This document shows, piece by piece, positions 46,269 to 56,064 of a stretch of 64,000 nucleotides of DNA. The DNA is from Colwellia sp. (lineage in GTDB: Bacteria; Pseudomonadota; Gammaproteobacteria; Enterobacterales; Alteromonadaceae). Positions within the stretch are counted from its first letter, which is position 1, and each line of letters opens with the position of its first letter. The stretch is from positions 1 to 64,000 of the forward strand of contig JABSOW010000017.1 in assembly GCA_013215465.1 (NCBI GenBank), in the 5' to 3' direction. The position numbers and the translations under genes were made by a program. Below the pieces are notes generated by a model. The model saw only the letters and a list, made by a program, of their open reading frames with translations. It did no database searches and was not told the DNA's origin.

Positions 46269-48938
46269 ATGAAAACACAAAAAACAATATTAGCATCCAT
46301 TTTTGCATTAATGTTCACTTCTGCACATGGTGCTCAAGAAGTAGATAAAAATGCTACATCCGAAAAACCAGAAGAAAAAGTTGAACGAATAATTGTAACA
46401 GGGGTTTTTAAATCTTCAAGTGAGGACGGATCTGCTGTTGCTATTTCTACTGTTGATGAAGATCAATTACGAAGAACTATGGCTACAGGGGCAGCGGATG
46501 TATTAAAAGATATTCCAGGAGTTTTTGTAAACTCAGCTCTAGGTGAAGTAAGGAACATTGTTTATTCACGAGGTATTTCAGCAAATTCTCTAGATGGTAA
46601 TAATGGATATTTTTACGTTTCACTTCAGGAAGATGGATTGCCTGTTCAAAATGCAATAATGACCAATTATGGTCCTGATTTGTTTACTCGTGTAGATTTA
46701 ATGACACGAAGGGTCGAAGCAGTACGGGGTGGGGCCGCTACTATTACTGGTGCAAATGCTCCTGGGGGGATATTTAACTATCTATCAAAAACAGGTGCCT
46801 CACATCCAGGTAGCATAATTAGTGGAAAATTTGGTTCTGAGGGCGGTAAGGGTCGCAACCCATATTATAGGACTGATTTTTACCATGGTTCTCAAATAAC
46901 AGATCAACTATCTTTCGCTGTTGGTGGTTTTTATAGAGATTCAACTGGTGCTAGAGATCCCGGTTACTCAATGAATCATGGTGGACAAATAAGAGCAAAT
47001 ATCCTTTATGAATATGATTACGGCTCTTTTCAGTTAAATTATAAAAATTTAAATGATCACAATTTGTTCGACCCATTCCTCCCCGTTTCAGGATTTAAAA
47101 AAGCAAAACCTTTAGGAGCTTTTGACTATGACAGTTCAGTTAATCCTCCCCGAGTTCCTCATTCTTTTCCTGCATTAAATAGCAGAAATTATATTCCTGG
47201 TCCTGTTAGTGATACTGATCATTGGGATCCACAAGAGGCGATTCATAATACATCAGAAGTTTATGGGTTCACATTAGATCATGATTTTGATAATGGTTGG
47301 TCATTGCAAAACAAATTCAAATATTCAGAAAATCATTCTGATTGGAACACTGGTGCAGCAATATTTGGAATGGCTTTAGATGTTGCAGGTATATACGGCC
47401 CTGCTCCTTTTGGTAATGGTATTTTAGCAGTGGGTGTAACAGATCCAGATGGGTTCCAGCCATATGATGGTATTATATCTTTCAGAGATGGCGCTGATAA
47501 TTTAAGAGCACAAGTTAATGCCGATGGTGGTGAATATACTGTTTTATCAAATGATTTACCTGATGCACCTGAATTACCGAATGCCATACTTGTCGAAACT
47601 GCCTTCGCCCCTGATGTAGGAGCTGATGAATTTATTAATCAGTTAACAATTAATAAAGAACTTGAAGACATGGTTGTTTCTTTTGGTATGTTTTATTCAT
47701 TTTCGGATATGTGGTGGCGTAGTGGTGAAGGTGGTACAGGTTTGAGTCAATTTGACCCGAACAGAGAATTACTAAACATATCAATTGAAAGGGAGGATGG
47801 TACGGTACAACAAATCACCAGCCCTGATGGCTTTGCTGGGGCAGGACGAATTGGTGCTTTCCAAAACTTTACAAGTGAAGCAGAGCAAGAACAAATTTCG
47901 TTTTTCTTTGGACATTCTTGGGAAATTTCAGAAGACTGGAGCTTGAATTGGGGGTTTAGAAGTGAAAATATTACAGTAGAAGGTTATAACCAAGTGGCAA
48001 GTCAACATACCGATGAAGCTGGTGGCCTTGATGGTAATCCAAATACTTTATACGACAATACACTTCAGACACTTAATTTCCCAGTAAGATATAAATATGA
48101 TTTTAATTCAATCGCATTTACCGGAGCGCTTACTTATCGTTGGAGTGATGATCAATCAACATACATAAGATATGCAGATAGTGAGAAAGCACCAAGTGTT
48201 GCTGCTTATGTCGATCCGGGTAGTGCTGTAAATAATGGACTATATAAACCTCAATCTATAAAACAACTTGAACTTGGTCATACTATAACAGGGGATGATT
48301 ATCGTTTAGTGCTAACTCCATTTTATACAGAATTAACAGATATTGGTGGATTTGGCTCACCAGTACAGTTCACTGATACAGATGGAACTACTTATGTACC
48401 CCCTTCTTTACTTTCATCAATTGAAACAATAGGTCTTGAAGTTGAGGGACAGTATAGTTTAACCGATAAATTTGACTTAAATCTAAGTGCAACTTTCCAG
48501 GATTCTACAAGTACTGAAAATGCTGCTTGGAGATCTGACGCACTAGGTCGAGAAGACGATTATATCGAATACTTCTCTGACGGAGACGCGGCAAACTCTG
48601 CAAAATTCCAAGGATCACTAACAGGTGCTTATACTGAAGATAACTGGTCTGCATTTATGACTATTAGATATTTAGGTGACAGACCTGCAAATGCTAACAA
48701 CAGTTTCGATTTAGCTGGTTTTGCAACGATTGATATTGGGGCAACATATTTTGTTAGCGAAAACTTTACTGTGAACCTTAATGTAAACAATCTTGCTAAT
48801 GAGCATGGTGTGATGAGTTGGATAGGTGCAGGTGATTTTAGTGCACTTGATCGAAGTATTGCACCAGCAAATGAACTTTATGCTGTAATTCATCAACAGC
48901 CTAGATCTCTGTTTGTTACTGCGACTTACGAGTTCTAA
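46269..48938 (+). CDS. Large TonB-dependent receptor, 889 aa (SusC-unlike, glycan-type)
   Basis: Signal peptide 1-22 (ending AHGAQ), TonB-box region ERIIVTGVFKSS, plug with IPGVFVNSALGEVRNIVYSR and RRVEAVRGGAATITGANAPGG, then a large barrel ending QQPRSLFVTATYEF with terminal Phe. This size and plug type are common among carbohydrate receptors of Alteromonadales. First gene before the sulfatase. A C-terminal fragment of a close paralogue lies at 54209-54438. Confidence 0.92.
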   Translation: MKTQKTILASIFALMFTSAHGAQEVDKNATSEKPEEKVERIIVTGVFKSSSEDGSAVAISTVDEDQLRRTMATGAADVLKDIPGVFVNSALGEVRNIVYSRGISANSLDGNNGYFYVSLQEDGLPVQNAIMTNYGPDLFTRVDLMTRRVEAVRGGAATITGANAPGGIFNYLSKTGASHPGSIISGKFGSEGGKGRNPYYRTDFYHGSQITDQLSFAVGGFYRDSTGARDPGYSMNHGGQIRANILYEYDYGSFQLNYKNLNDHNLFDPFLPVSGFKKAKPLGAFDYDSSVNPPRVPHSFPALNSRNYIPGPVSDTDHWDPQEAIHNTSEVYGFTLDHDFDNGWSLQNKFKYSENHSDWNTGAAIFGMALDVAGIYGPAPFGNGILAVGVTDPDGFQPYDGIISFRDGADNLRAQVNADGGEYTVLSNDLPDAPELPNAILVETAFAPDVGADEFINQLTINKELEDMVVSFGMFYSFSDMWWRSGEGGTGLSQFDPNRELLNISIEREDGTVQQITSPDGFAGAGRIGAFQNFTSEAEQEQISFFFGHSWEISEDWSLNWGFRSENITVEGYNQVASQHTDEAGGLDGNPNTLYDNTLQTLNFPVRYKYDFNSIAFTGALTYRWSDDQSTYIRYADSEKAPSVAAYVDPGSAVNNGLYKPQSIKQLELGHTITGDDYRLVLTPFYTELTDIGGFGSPVQFTDTDGTTYVPPSLLSSIETIGLEVEGQYSLTDKFDLNLSATFQDSTSTENAAWRSDALGREDDYIEYFSDGDAANSAKFQGSLTGAYTEDNWSAFMTIRYLGDRPANANNSFDLAGFATIDIGATYFVSENFTVNLNVNNLANEHGVMSWIGAGDFSALDRSIAPANELYAVIHQQPRSLFVTATYEF

Positions 48939-48958
48939 TAAAAGAAGGTAATGCTATT

Positions 48959-48992
48959 AAAAGGTAGCATGTATAGTTAACATGTTACCTTT
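48959..48992 (+). terminator. Hairpin after the large TonB receptor
   Basis: AAAGGTAGCATGT and ACATGTTACCTTT form a 13-bp stem with one G-T pair and a 7-base loop. Followed by ATC, so no T-run. It separates the receptor from the sulfatase unit. Confidence 0.55.
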
Positions 48993-49111
48993 ATCAAGTA
49001 CCTAGATAATTGTTTTACCCCTTAAATAAATATACCATAACCAATCAAAATCAATTAAATGAGTTCAACGAGCGATGAGTTCGTAACAGATTAATAACAC
49101 AGGAAAAAATT

Positions 49112-50554
49112 ATGTATTCACCTTTTAAATGGCTCACTTCAACCATAATAACCAGTAAAAACACGCTAAAAGTATTCACACCTGTTGCGGCGTTAATACT
49201 TATCTCGGCATGTTCAAACCAACAAACTGAAAATACCAGCACTGCAGCAGTCGTTACAGAAAAAACACCCCCCAATATTTTGTTAATTTTGTCTGACGAT
49301 CATGCCTGGAACGATTACGGCTTTATGGGTCACGACATTGTTAAAACGCCATCGCTTGATAAATTAGCCAATGAAGGCGTTACCTTTAAACGTGGTTATG
49401 TACCGACATCTCTTTGTCGCCCTTCTTTGGCAACTATTGCTACCGGGCTTTATGCATATCAGCATGGTATTACCGGTAATGATCCATCGCGTGAATTACC
49501 TGGTGGCCCAAAAGGTGAATTATATAATCAGCAGCGTGAAGAAATTATCGCTAAAATGGATCAACTACAAACCTTACCTGAGCTATTAAGAGATAAAGGC
49601 TATGTATCTTTACAAACCGGTAAATGGTGGGAAGGTAGTTTCCAACGTGGTGGCTTTGATGAAGGCATGACGCGTGGTTTTCCGAAAAAGAGTGGTCGTC
49701 ATGGCGATGATGGTTTAAAGATAGGTCGTGAAGGTTTAAGCACAATCACAAACTTTATCGATAAAACCAGCGCCGCTAACAAACCATTTTTTGTATGGTA
49801 TGCCCCTTTCATGCCACATTGGCCACACACTCCACCTAAACGCATTCTAGAAAAATACACCGATAAAGGTTTGCCTATCTCTATTGCTAAATATTATGCA
49901 ATGATTGAATGGTTTGACGAAACTAACGGTGAATTATTTGATCACTTAGAGAAAAAAGGCTTAAAAGAAAACACCTTAATAGTTTTTGTCTCTGATAATG
50001 GTTGGGTGACTAACCCGACGATAACGGGTCGTTTTTTACCACGTTCAAAGCAAAGTCCAGGTGAAAGCGGAGTTCGTACGCCTATTATGTTTTCATGGCC
50101 CGAGCAATTTAAAGCACAAATGCGCCCAGAAGTAGTAAGCAGTATTGATATTGTACCCACCATCTTAGCTGCTGCTGGTGTTGACATTCCAAGTGAGCTA
50201 CCAGGTAAAAATTTATTTGCTAACATGAAAAATGAAACACCTATTGAGCGTGATGCCATTTTTGGTGAAGGTTTTGCCCATGACATGGATGATTTAAACA
50301 ATCCAGAATCAACGCTATTATACCGCTGGGTGATTGAAGGACAGTGGAAGCTAATATTAAGTTATGATGGTAAAAATGTCAGCTACCAGAAGTACCATAA
50401 AGATGTACTTTCAGGGCCGCGTTTATATAATTTACTCGATGATGAGTATGAGCAAACTAATTTAGCTGCAACAAACCCCGCGTTAGTAGCTCACTTATCG
50501 AAAAAACTTGTTGAATGGTACCCTGTTACCTCAAGGAATGTTCTTAGTAAATAA
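49112..50554 (+). CDS. Sulfatase (family S1), lipoprotein
   Basis: 480 residues. Lipoprotein signal with Cys34 in ALILISACSNQQ, so anchored in a membrane and periplasmic or surface exposed. NILLILSDDHAWNDYGFMGH binds calcium; the catalytic Cys is at residue 102 in TSLCRPSLATIATG. The canonical C-x-P-S-R has Leu in place of Arg, so conversion to formylglycine must tolerate this. GEGFAHDMDD and KWWEGSFQRGGFDEG are further family parts. Probable role: removal of sulfate from a polysaccharide of algae. No formylglycine enzyme gene is in the window. Confidence 0.9.
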   Translation: MYSPFKWLTSTIITSKNTLKVFTPVAALILISACSNQQTENTSTAAVVTEKTPPNILLILSDDHAWNDYGFMGHDIVKTPSLDKLANEGVTFKRGYVPTSLCRPSLATIATGLYAYQHGITGNDPSRELPGGPKGELYNQQREEIIAKMDQLQTLPELLRDKGYVSLQTGKWWEGSFQRGGFDEGMTRGFPKKSGRHGDDGLKIGREGLSTITNFIDKTSAANKPFFVWYAPFMPHWPHTPPKRILEKYTDKGLPISIAKYYAMIEWFDETNGELFDHLEKKGLKENTLIVFVSDNGWVTNPTITGRFLPRSKQSPGESGVRTPIMFSWPEQFKAQMRPEVVSSIDIVPTILAAAGVDIPSELPGKNLFANMKNETPIERDAIFGEGFAHDMDDLNNPESTLLYRWVIEGQWKLILSYDGKNVSYQKYHKDVLSGPRLYNLLDDEYEQTNLAATNPALVAHLSKKLVEWYPVTSRNVLSK

Positions 50555-50594
50555 TATACCTTAACTTTGTTATCTTAAGAACGTTAAAACCCTT

Positions 50595-50635
50595 ATAAAA
50601 GCTTTATGCAATATTTGTATAAAGCTTTTATCTTT
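50595..50635 (+). terminator. Terminator after the sulfatase gene
   Basis: ATAAAAGCTTTAT pairs with ATAAAGCTTTTAT around an 11-base loop, followed by CTTTCC. A strong stem 41 bases after the sulfatase stop. Confidence 0.75.
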
Positions 50636-50668
50636 CCACCCCTCCCTATTGTAGGCTCTTTAACATTT

Positions 50669-51327
50669 ATGACTATTTTAACGCAGATAAAAAAACTTAT
50701 CTTGTCACCGCCGCTTTTGTTGCTGCTAACGTTTGTTGTGCCAACGCCTTTGCAGAAAATAAAGTTATTCCGAAAGCACAGTATAAGAATGTACTTTTTG
50801 TATTAGTCGATGATTTAGGAGTGAAATATTTAAGTATTGAGGGCTCGACATTCTATGAAACGCCCAATAGAGATCAATTAGCCAAAAAATCGGTTCGTTT
50901 TACGCAAGGCTATGCGGCATTTAGGGCATGTAGCCCATCTCGGGCATCTATCATGACCGGAAAATATGTCACCAACCATAGTATAACAAAGTGGATCGGC
51001 GATAAATATGGCGTCAATTGGCGAACACGAAAAAGGTTTGATAGTCATGATCCTGCCCCTGCCCCATACTCGCATGCCATGTCAGCAGATGAAGTCACCA
51101 TTGCAGAGAAATTTCGCGATGGCGGATACGACACATTTTTTGCGGGTAAATGGCATATCGGTGATAAAAGCTCTGTAACACCTGAAATGGCGGTACGTCT
51201 TGAATTAGTTTTTGGTAAGCCATCAGCAGACCATTGGCTTCGTCTACAGAATGCGCATGACTTATGGCAAACAAGACTAGAGCAAAAATCACTACATGTT
51301 TCGCCATATAATTTTCAAATTGTATAA
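50669..51327 (+). pseudogene. Broken sulfatase fused to the tail of a HigA antitoxin
   Basis: ATG 50669 starts MTILTQIKK, then an A7 run (50689-50695) one base short breaks the frame; with an eighth A the signal peptide continues TYLVTAAFVAANVCC to ANAFA and into KNVLFVLVDDLG. The later frame has a normal CSPSRAS formylglycine motif. After SSVTPEM (about 51190) it changes to AVRLELVFGKPSADHWLRLQ and NAHDLWQ, the C-terminus of a HigA-type antitoxin. So a sulfatase start, a frameshift and a recombination junction are all visible. Not functional as a sulfatase. Confidence 0.8.
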
Positions 51328-51370
51328 TTCCACAAAGCAAAGCTTTGCTCTTTGGCTTTAGGAGTAAATC

Positions 51371-51571
51371 ATGGATATTGATGAAGATAAAATAGATGAA
51401 GCTGCGTTAGCTTTGATGTATCTAACACTGCATGAGCACTGTCGAGCATGGAAACAAATCGACTGGGAAGTAACTAATAGTTTAAGCTGGATTGGTAACG
51501 TATTATCACAACATTGGCAATTCACTGAACAAGAGTTAATGGAAGTTTTCCCCCCACGTAAAACCGTATAA
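51371..51571 (+). CDS. DUF6429-like small protein
   Basis: 66 residues. MDIDEDKIDEAALALMYLTL then EHCRAWKQIDWEV matches the DUF6429 start; the C-terminal half (SLSWIGNVLSQHWQFTEQEL) is shorter and diverged. DUF6429 genes often lie near transposons. Good ribosome site (AGGAG). It may be a leftover from the same rearrangement as the HigA tail. Confidence 0.55.
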   Translation: MDIDEDKIDEAALALMYLTLHEHCRAWKQIDWEVTNSLSWIGNVLSQHWQFTEQELMEVFPPRKTV

Positions 51572-51644
51572 ATAAGCATTAATACGAAGTTAACCATTAT
51601 GCGAAGTTAATCATTAGTTTAGTTTTTTAAGGTAAGTATATATT

Positions 51645-53840
51645 TTGAAGTTTTTTTATTTATGTGGTATCGCTTTTAGTTGTTTTCTAGCTGCTTTATC
51701 TGTGCAAGCAGTTGAATTAGCAGAACATGAGTTCCAAAAAGATAATCCGATAACCAATCAGCAGTGTATTTCTTGCCATCAGTCGTCACAACATGAATGG
51801 CAGCAGTCTGATCATGCCAAAGCTATGGCCATTGCCGATAAAAGCTCAGTATTAGCTAATTTTGATAACAAACAGGTTGAGCATTACGGTCAAAAAGCCT
51901 TTTTTTTTATTAAAGATAACCGTTATCAAGTCACCATTTCTTATGAGGATAAAACCGATACCTATCCGATCAAATATACCTTTGGTCATTTTCCATTGCA
52001 ACAATATTTAGTTGAAACAGAGCCAGGAAAGTTACAGGTTTTACCCTTTGCTTGGGATAGCCGTAACAAAGCAGAGGGGGGCCAACGTTGGTATCATAAC
52101 TATAGTCATGAAGAAATTAGTCCTGAAGATAGATTACATTGGCGTCAGCCCTTGCAAAACTGGAACGGCATGTGTGCAGACTGTCATTCTGATGGTTTAG
52201 TTCGAGACTATAATCCTGAGAAAAACAGTTTCACTAGCCAATTCGATAACATCAATGTCGGCTGTTTATCCTGTCATGGCGATATGTCAGACCATGTAAG
52301 GAAAACTCGACAACGCAATGTCGCTGAAGATGTCACGTCAATAAAGCATCCTACAGGGCAATGGTTGCGAAATATTGGTGATAAAACGGCGCACTGGCAA
52401 GGAGAACAACGCGATAATGCATTTATGGATGGTTGTTTCGCCTGTCATTCTTTACGTGCACCATTAACTGATGGTATCGATGCGACAAAGCCTTTTTTCG
52501 ATCAATTTACCCCTCAATTATTAGCTAGCCCCAATTATCATGCTGACGGACAAATTAAAGAAGAAGTCTATGTTTATGGTTCTTTTTTACAAAGTAAAAT
52601 GTTTGCTGCCGGCGTTAATTGCTTAGATTGTCATAACAAACATACCATGAAGTTAAAAGTTGAAGGAAATGGCTTATGTCTGCAATGTCATGGTGGAGAA
52701 GTGTATAGCGTAAAAGAACATCATCAACATAAGGATAACTCCGCAGGCGCTCAATGTGTTAACTGTCACATGCCTGAAAATAGGTATATGGGTGTTGACG
52801 ATAGACGCGATCACAGCTTTAAAATTCCACGGCCCGATTTATCATTAGGCTTTAATACCCCAAATGCCTGTACTAGTTGCCATGATGATAAATCAAACCA
52901 GTGGGCAAATGAAAAGTTAGAAAAATGGCATGGTAAGGCTAAAATAGTATTAGCAAGTAAACAATTATTGATGATGTTAAATAGTGGCCATGGAATCTCT
53001 TTAGATCAGCACCTTAGTATCATTGCTGATGAAAAACTTGATGTCATTAGCAGAGCAACCGCCATTCAATTACTTAGCTATGCTACGCCAACATTAAGCG
53101 CAGACGTTTTAGTGCCTTATTTAACTCACGCGGAAGCATTAATTAGATTAAATGCTGCCAGTGTAGCAACCCTGATGCGACCCGTTGAGAAAGTAAAATA
53201 TTTAACGCCATTATTAAGCGACGACTATAAAGCGGTCAGGGTTGCGGCAGCACGTAGTCTGGTCAGCAGTAAAATTTCAGCGGCAAATCAAAAAGTTTTT
53301 GCTCAAGCGTTTAAAGAATTAATTCATGCCAATAATGTAAATAGCTGGCGTGGAGAAGGGGTGGCGAATCAAGGTGTGTTAGCCATTGAAATGAATAATT
53401 TAACGGATGCAGAAAAATCATTTAAAAACTCCATTAAGATAGAACCGTATTTTGCAACCGGTTATATCAACTTAGCTGATATTTATCGTGCTCAGCAAAG
53501 ACCATTTCAAGTGAATTCTGTGCTGTCAAAAGGCATTAAAAACAACCCTAATTCTGCGGCGTTGCACTATTCATATGGATTGCATTTTGTACGTCAGAAA
53601 AAATTACAAAAAGCGCTTGTCCTTCTTGATAAATCAATAACGTTGATGCCTAGTAACGCACAATATGCTTATACTTATGTTTTAGGTTTAGATGGTGCAG
53701 GGCAGAGCAGACAAGCATTAACGAAATTAAAAACGTTAATCATAAACTACCAAGATAATGCTCAACTAAAAGAATTGGGCTTGTATTTATCACAAAAATT
53801 GAATTTGAGAACAGAATACAATTGGTTTATGAAACTATAA
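51645..53840 (+). CDS. Octaheme cytochrome c with C-terminal TPR repeats
   Basis: 731 residues with a TTG start (AAGGTAAG upstream). Signal peptide 1-23 (LSVQA cleavage). Eight CxxCH motifs: CISCH, CADCH, CLSCH, CFACH, CLDCH, CLQCH, CVNCH and CTSCH, within residues 40-420. The part after about 440 is alpha-helical, HEAT-like (LSADVLVPYLTHAEALIRLN) then TPR (AEKSFKNSIKIEPYFATGYI, ALHYSYGLHFVRQKKLQKAL). Periplasmic. Cytochromes of this kind occur beside sulfatase and polysaccharide loci in marine bacteria; electron partner unknown. Confidence 0.9.
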   Translation: MKFFYLCGIAFSCFLAALSVQAVELAEHEFQKDNPITNQQCISCHQSSQHEWQQSDHAKAMAIADKSSVLANFDNKQVEHYGQKAFFFIKDNRYQVTISYEDKTDTYPIKYTFGHFPLQQYLVETEPGKLQVLPFAWDSRNKAEGGQRWYHNYSHEEISPEDRLHWRQPLQNWNGMCADCHSDGLVRDYNPEKNSFTSQFDNINVGCLSCHGDMSDHVRKTRQRNVAEDVTSIKHPTGQWLRNIGDKTAHWQGEQRDNAFMDGCFACHSLRAPLTDGIDATKPFFDQFTPQLLASPNYHADGQIKEEVYVYGSFLQSKMFAAGVNCLDCHNKHTMKLKVEGNGLCLQCHGGEVYSVKEHHQHKDNSAGAQCVNCHMPENRYMGVDDRRDHSFKIPRPDLSLGFNTPNACTSCHDDKSNQWANEKLEKWHGKAKIVLASKQLLMMLNSGHGISLDQHLSIIADEKLDVISRATAIQLLSYATPTLSADVLVPYLTHAEALIRLNAASVATLMRPVEKVKYLTPLLSDDYKAVRVAAARSLVSSKISAANQKVFAQAFKELIHANNVNSWRGEGVANQGVLAIEMNNLTDAEKSFKNSIKIEPYFATGYINLADIYRAQQRPFQVNSVLSKGIKNNPNSAALHYSYGLHFVRQKKLQKALVLLDKSITLMPSNAQYAYTYVLGLDGAGQSRQALTKLKTLIINYQDNAQLKELGLYLSQKLNLRTEYNWFMKL

Positions 53841-54208
53841 ATATTTCTAACACACTTTGGTGGCGAAATGAGATAAAAACATACTGCTAATGTCGGCTTT
53901 CCTTGAAGGTAGTGAACATAAAAGTGGGGTATATCGCTCTAATATTTAAGGCCGCACCGCAAAGTGGTATATCCGGTCTTTGTCTGGGTGATTTCTGTGG
54001 ATAAATGCTTTAATAACAAAAGCTTTCAGCTATCTAAGCTCCATAGTAAATAACTACAGACTTAATATCTGTTTATTTTATTGATTAGTTTCGGTATATG
54101 TAGCCGTTCAGGTTAATATTCTAATCGTCCTACGATGAGGTGTTGCCTCTATGTAACCGCTCATCGATATAAGTTAATCGGTACACATTATGTCTACTAT
54201 GCTCATAA
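53841..54208. other. Non-coding spacer before the receptor remnant
   Basis: No frame, RNA or repeat recognised except the near-repeats GTGGGGTATATCGCTC and AAAGTGGTATATCCGG around 53934-53970. Probably decayed sequence from the lost TonB-receptor gene. Confidence 0.3.
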
Positions 54209-54438
54209 GGGTTTACAACCGTTGATATTGGTGCAACATACTTTGTTACTGAAGAGTTCAGACTTAATTTAAACATTAATAATGTTACTAATGAGCACGG
54301 TGTTATGAGTTGGCAAGGTGCTGGTGATTTTAGTGGCTTAGATCGTAGTATTACACCTAAAAATGAATTGTGGAGTGTTGTTCAACAACAACCTCGCCCC
54401 GCTCAATATTCTTAACTTCAACCTATAGTTTTGAATAG
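54209..54438 (+). pseudogene. C-terminal remnant of a TonB-dependent receptor
   Basis: The frame GFTTVDIGATYFVTEEFRLN continues with NVTNEHGVMSWQGAGDFSGL and SITPKNELWSVV, closely matching the end of the 46269 receptor (GFATIDIGATYFVSENFTVN, NEHGVMSWIGAGDFSAL). A five-base insertion (CCCCG region near 54396) shifts the frame just before the terminal strand, which would otherwise read PRSIFLTSTYSF. No start or barrel upstream. Confidence 0.9.
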
Positions 54439-54644
54439 ACAGTAAGCAGACTGAAAATCTATATATTTTTGAATGTATAGGTTTTCACGCAATATTTTGA
54501 ATGTGAGAGTTTCAATCATATGAAGCTCTCATTTTAATAACTATTGTTCGACACCTAAATGGTTATGACTTGGTTAAATAAGTTTTAATTAAACAGCTAT
54601 TAAAATACACAGATTAAATCAAAAAGAAATGGAGATTTTAAATT

Positions 54645-54992
54645 ATGGCCATAGACATCTACGAAGAAAGCAGACAGTTGATTCGTAAAGCCTTTGTTAT
54701 GTCTGTTAATCCTGATAAACACGAAGAATATCAGCGCAGACACGATCTGATCTGGCCTGAGCTTCAATCGCTATTGAAATCTCATGGCGCTCATAATTAT
54801 TCAATTTTTCTCGATAAGGGTGCTAGCCATCTTTTTGGCTATGTTGAAATTGAAAGTGAAGAAAGGTGGCAAGCCATTGCAAATACAGAGCTTTGCCAAA
54901 AATGGTGGGCATATATGGCTGATATTATGCAAACAAATGCTGATGGCAGTCCAAAAACGACAACATTAAATGAAGTTTTTCATCTTGATTAA
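54645..54992 (+). CDS. rhaM: L-rhamnose mutarotase
   Basis: 115 residues, ten longer than E. coli RhaM at the N-terminus. [20 protein letters not shown] contains the active His, [20 protein letters not shown] and [17 protein letters not shown] are the other conserved parts. Interconverts alpha and beta L-rhamnose. TGGAG before the ATG. First gene of the rhamnose cluster. Confidence 0.96.
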   Translation: MAIDIYEESRQLIRKAFVMSVNPDKHEEYQRRHDLIWPELQSLLKSHGAHNYSIFLDKGASHLFGYVEIESEERWQAIANTELCQKWWAYMADIMQTNADGSPKTTTLNEVFHLD

Positions 54993-55161
54993 TTTTACTA
55001 CTGTTAATTTTTTTCCACACAGATCGAAAATTATGGGTAGTCATCAGCGCTTAATGTGTTGCTATGATCTGTATGAGTATGTGTTCTTTGATCTAAATTA
55101 TTGCCCGTATATTTAATCGATGAAATATCAAAATATTTACTGGTAATGATAGGGTTGGCCT

Positions 55162-55785
55162 ATGATTTATATGAGTTTTAGTAATGCAGCGACAATATTT
55201 GTCACTATGTTTGTGCTCTCCATTGTTCCAGGCCCTAGTATATTTGTAGTTATTATTAGAACAATGGCATCGAGTTTGACGCAAGGGCTCATCACTATTT
55301 TGGGCATTGTCGTAGCGAATATGCTCTTCATTTTGCTCGTCGTTTTTGGCATTGGTGCATTAGTTGCTTCAATGGATGGGGTATTTGTGATGGTAAAGTA
55401 CGCTGGAAGTGCCTATTTGGTTTGGTCAGGGATTAAGTTGCTTAGCACTAAAGTAAAGCAAGTAGAGTTAGAGCAGGTTGATGCATCTACATGGCATAAT
55501 AATTTTACCGCAGGATTTATTATTACGATAACTGCACCTAGGGCTATACTATTTTATGTCAGTTTTTTACCAAACATTATTGATCTATCTAAGACTAGCC
55601 GCTTTGATATTCTCTTGTTAATGGCTGTTGCTACGGTAGCTGTTGGCGGTGCAAAATTACCCTATGCTTTATTGGCTTATAAATTGTCTTCATTCTTGCA
55701 GGAAGAAAAGCCTAGACGAGTGCTAAACCTATTGGCAGGTGTGGTGATGATAATTATCGGGCTTATGGTTGCATTGAAGGCTTAG
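55162..55785 (+). CDS. LysE-family translocator
   Basis: 207 residues with about five to six membrane helices. VLSIVPGPSIFVVIIRTMAS is the family's PGP motif and YAGSAYLVWSGIKLLSTK the central one. LysE-type exporters move amino acids or small metabolites. It lies between rhaM and the kinase on the same strand but 170 bases away; no functional link to rhamnose is obvious. Confidence 0.9.
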   Translation: MIYMSFSNAATIFVTMFVLSIVPGPSIFVVIIRTMASSLTQGLITILGIVVANMLFILLVVFGIGALVASMDGVFVMVKYAGSAYLVWSGIKLLSTKVKQVELEQVDASTWHNNFTAGFIITITAPRAILFYVSFLPNIIDLSKTSRFDILLLMAVATVAVGGAKLPYALLAYKLSSFLQEEKPRRVLNLLAGVVMIIIGLMVALKA

Positions 55786-56064
55786 GGCTGTGATTAAATT
55801 TTTTGAGCTATAAATTAGAGCACTGTGCAAACCTAGTTCAAATTATTTTTATGGCTTGAACTTATGCAAATAATTCTTCAGTTTGCGGTTTTCATTCCAA
55901 TGCCAAATTGTTATAAAAAGCCCTTCATCTTGGTTAGCTTGCCTAATGCTAAATCTTAACTATGATTACTTGTGACTTGTTGTGACTGTTATTGAGTGTT
56001 ATTGTGGTTTAAACATTGGCTAATGTCAGCCAGATACAAAGATAACGATGAAAAGTAACGAACA

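Noticed and set aside
50606..50806. 66-aa plus-strand ORF starting upstream of the broken sulfatase
   Set aside because: It only joins the out-of-frame signal-peptide start of the sulfatase pseudogene; its later residues are the wrong reading frame.
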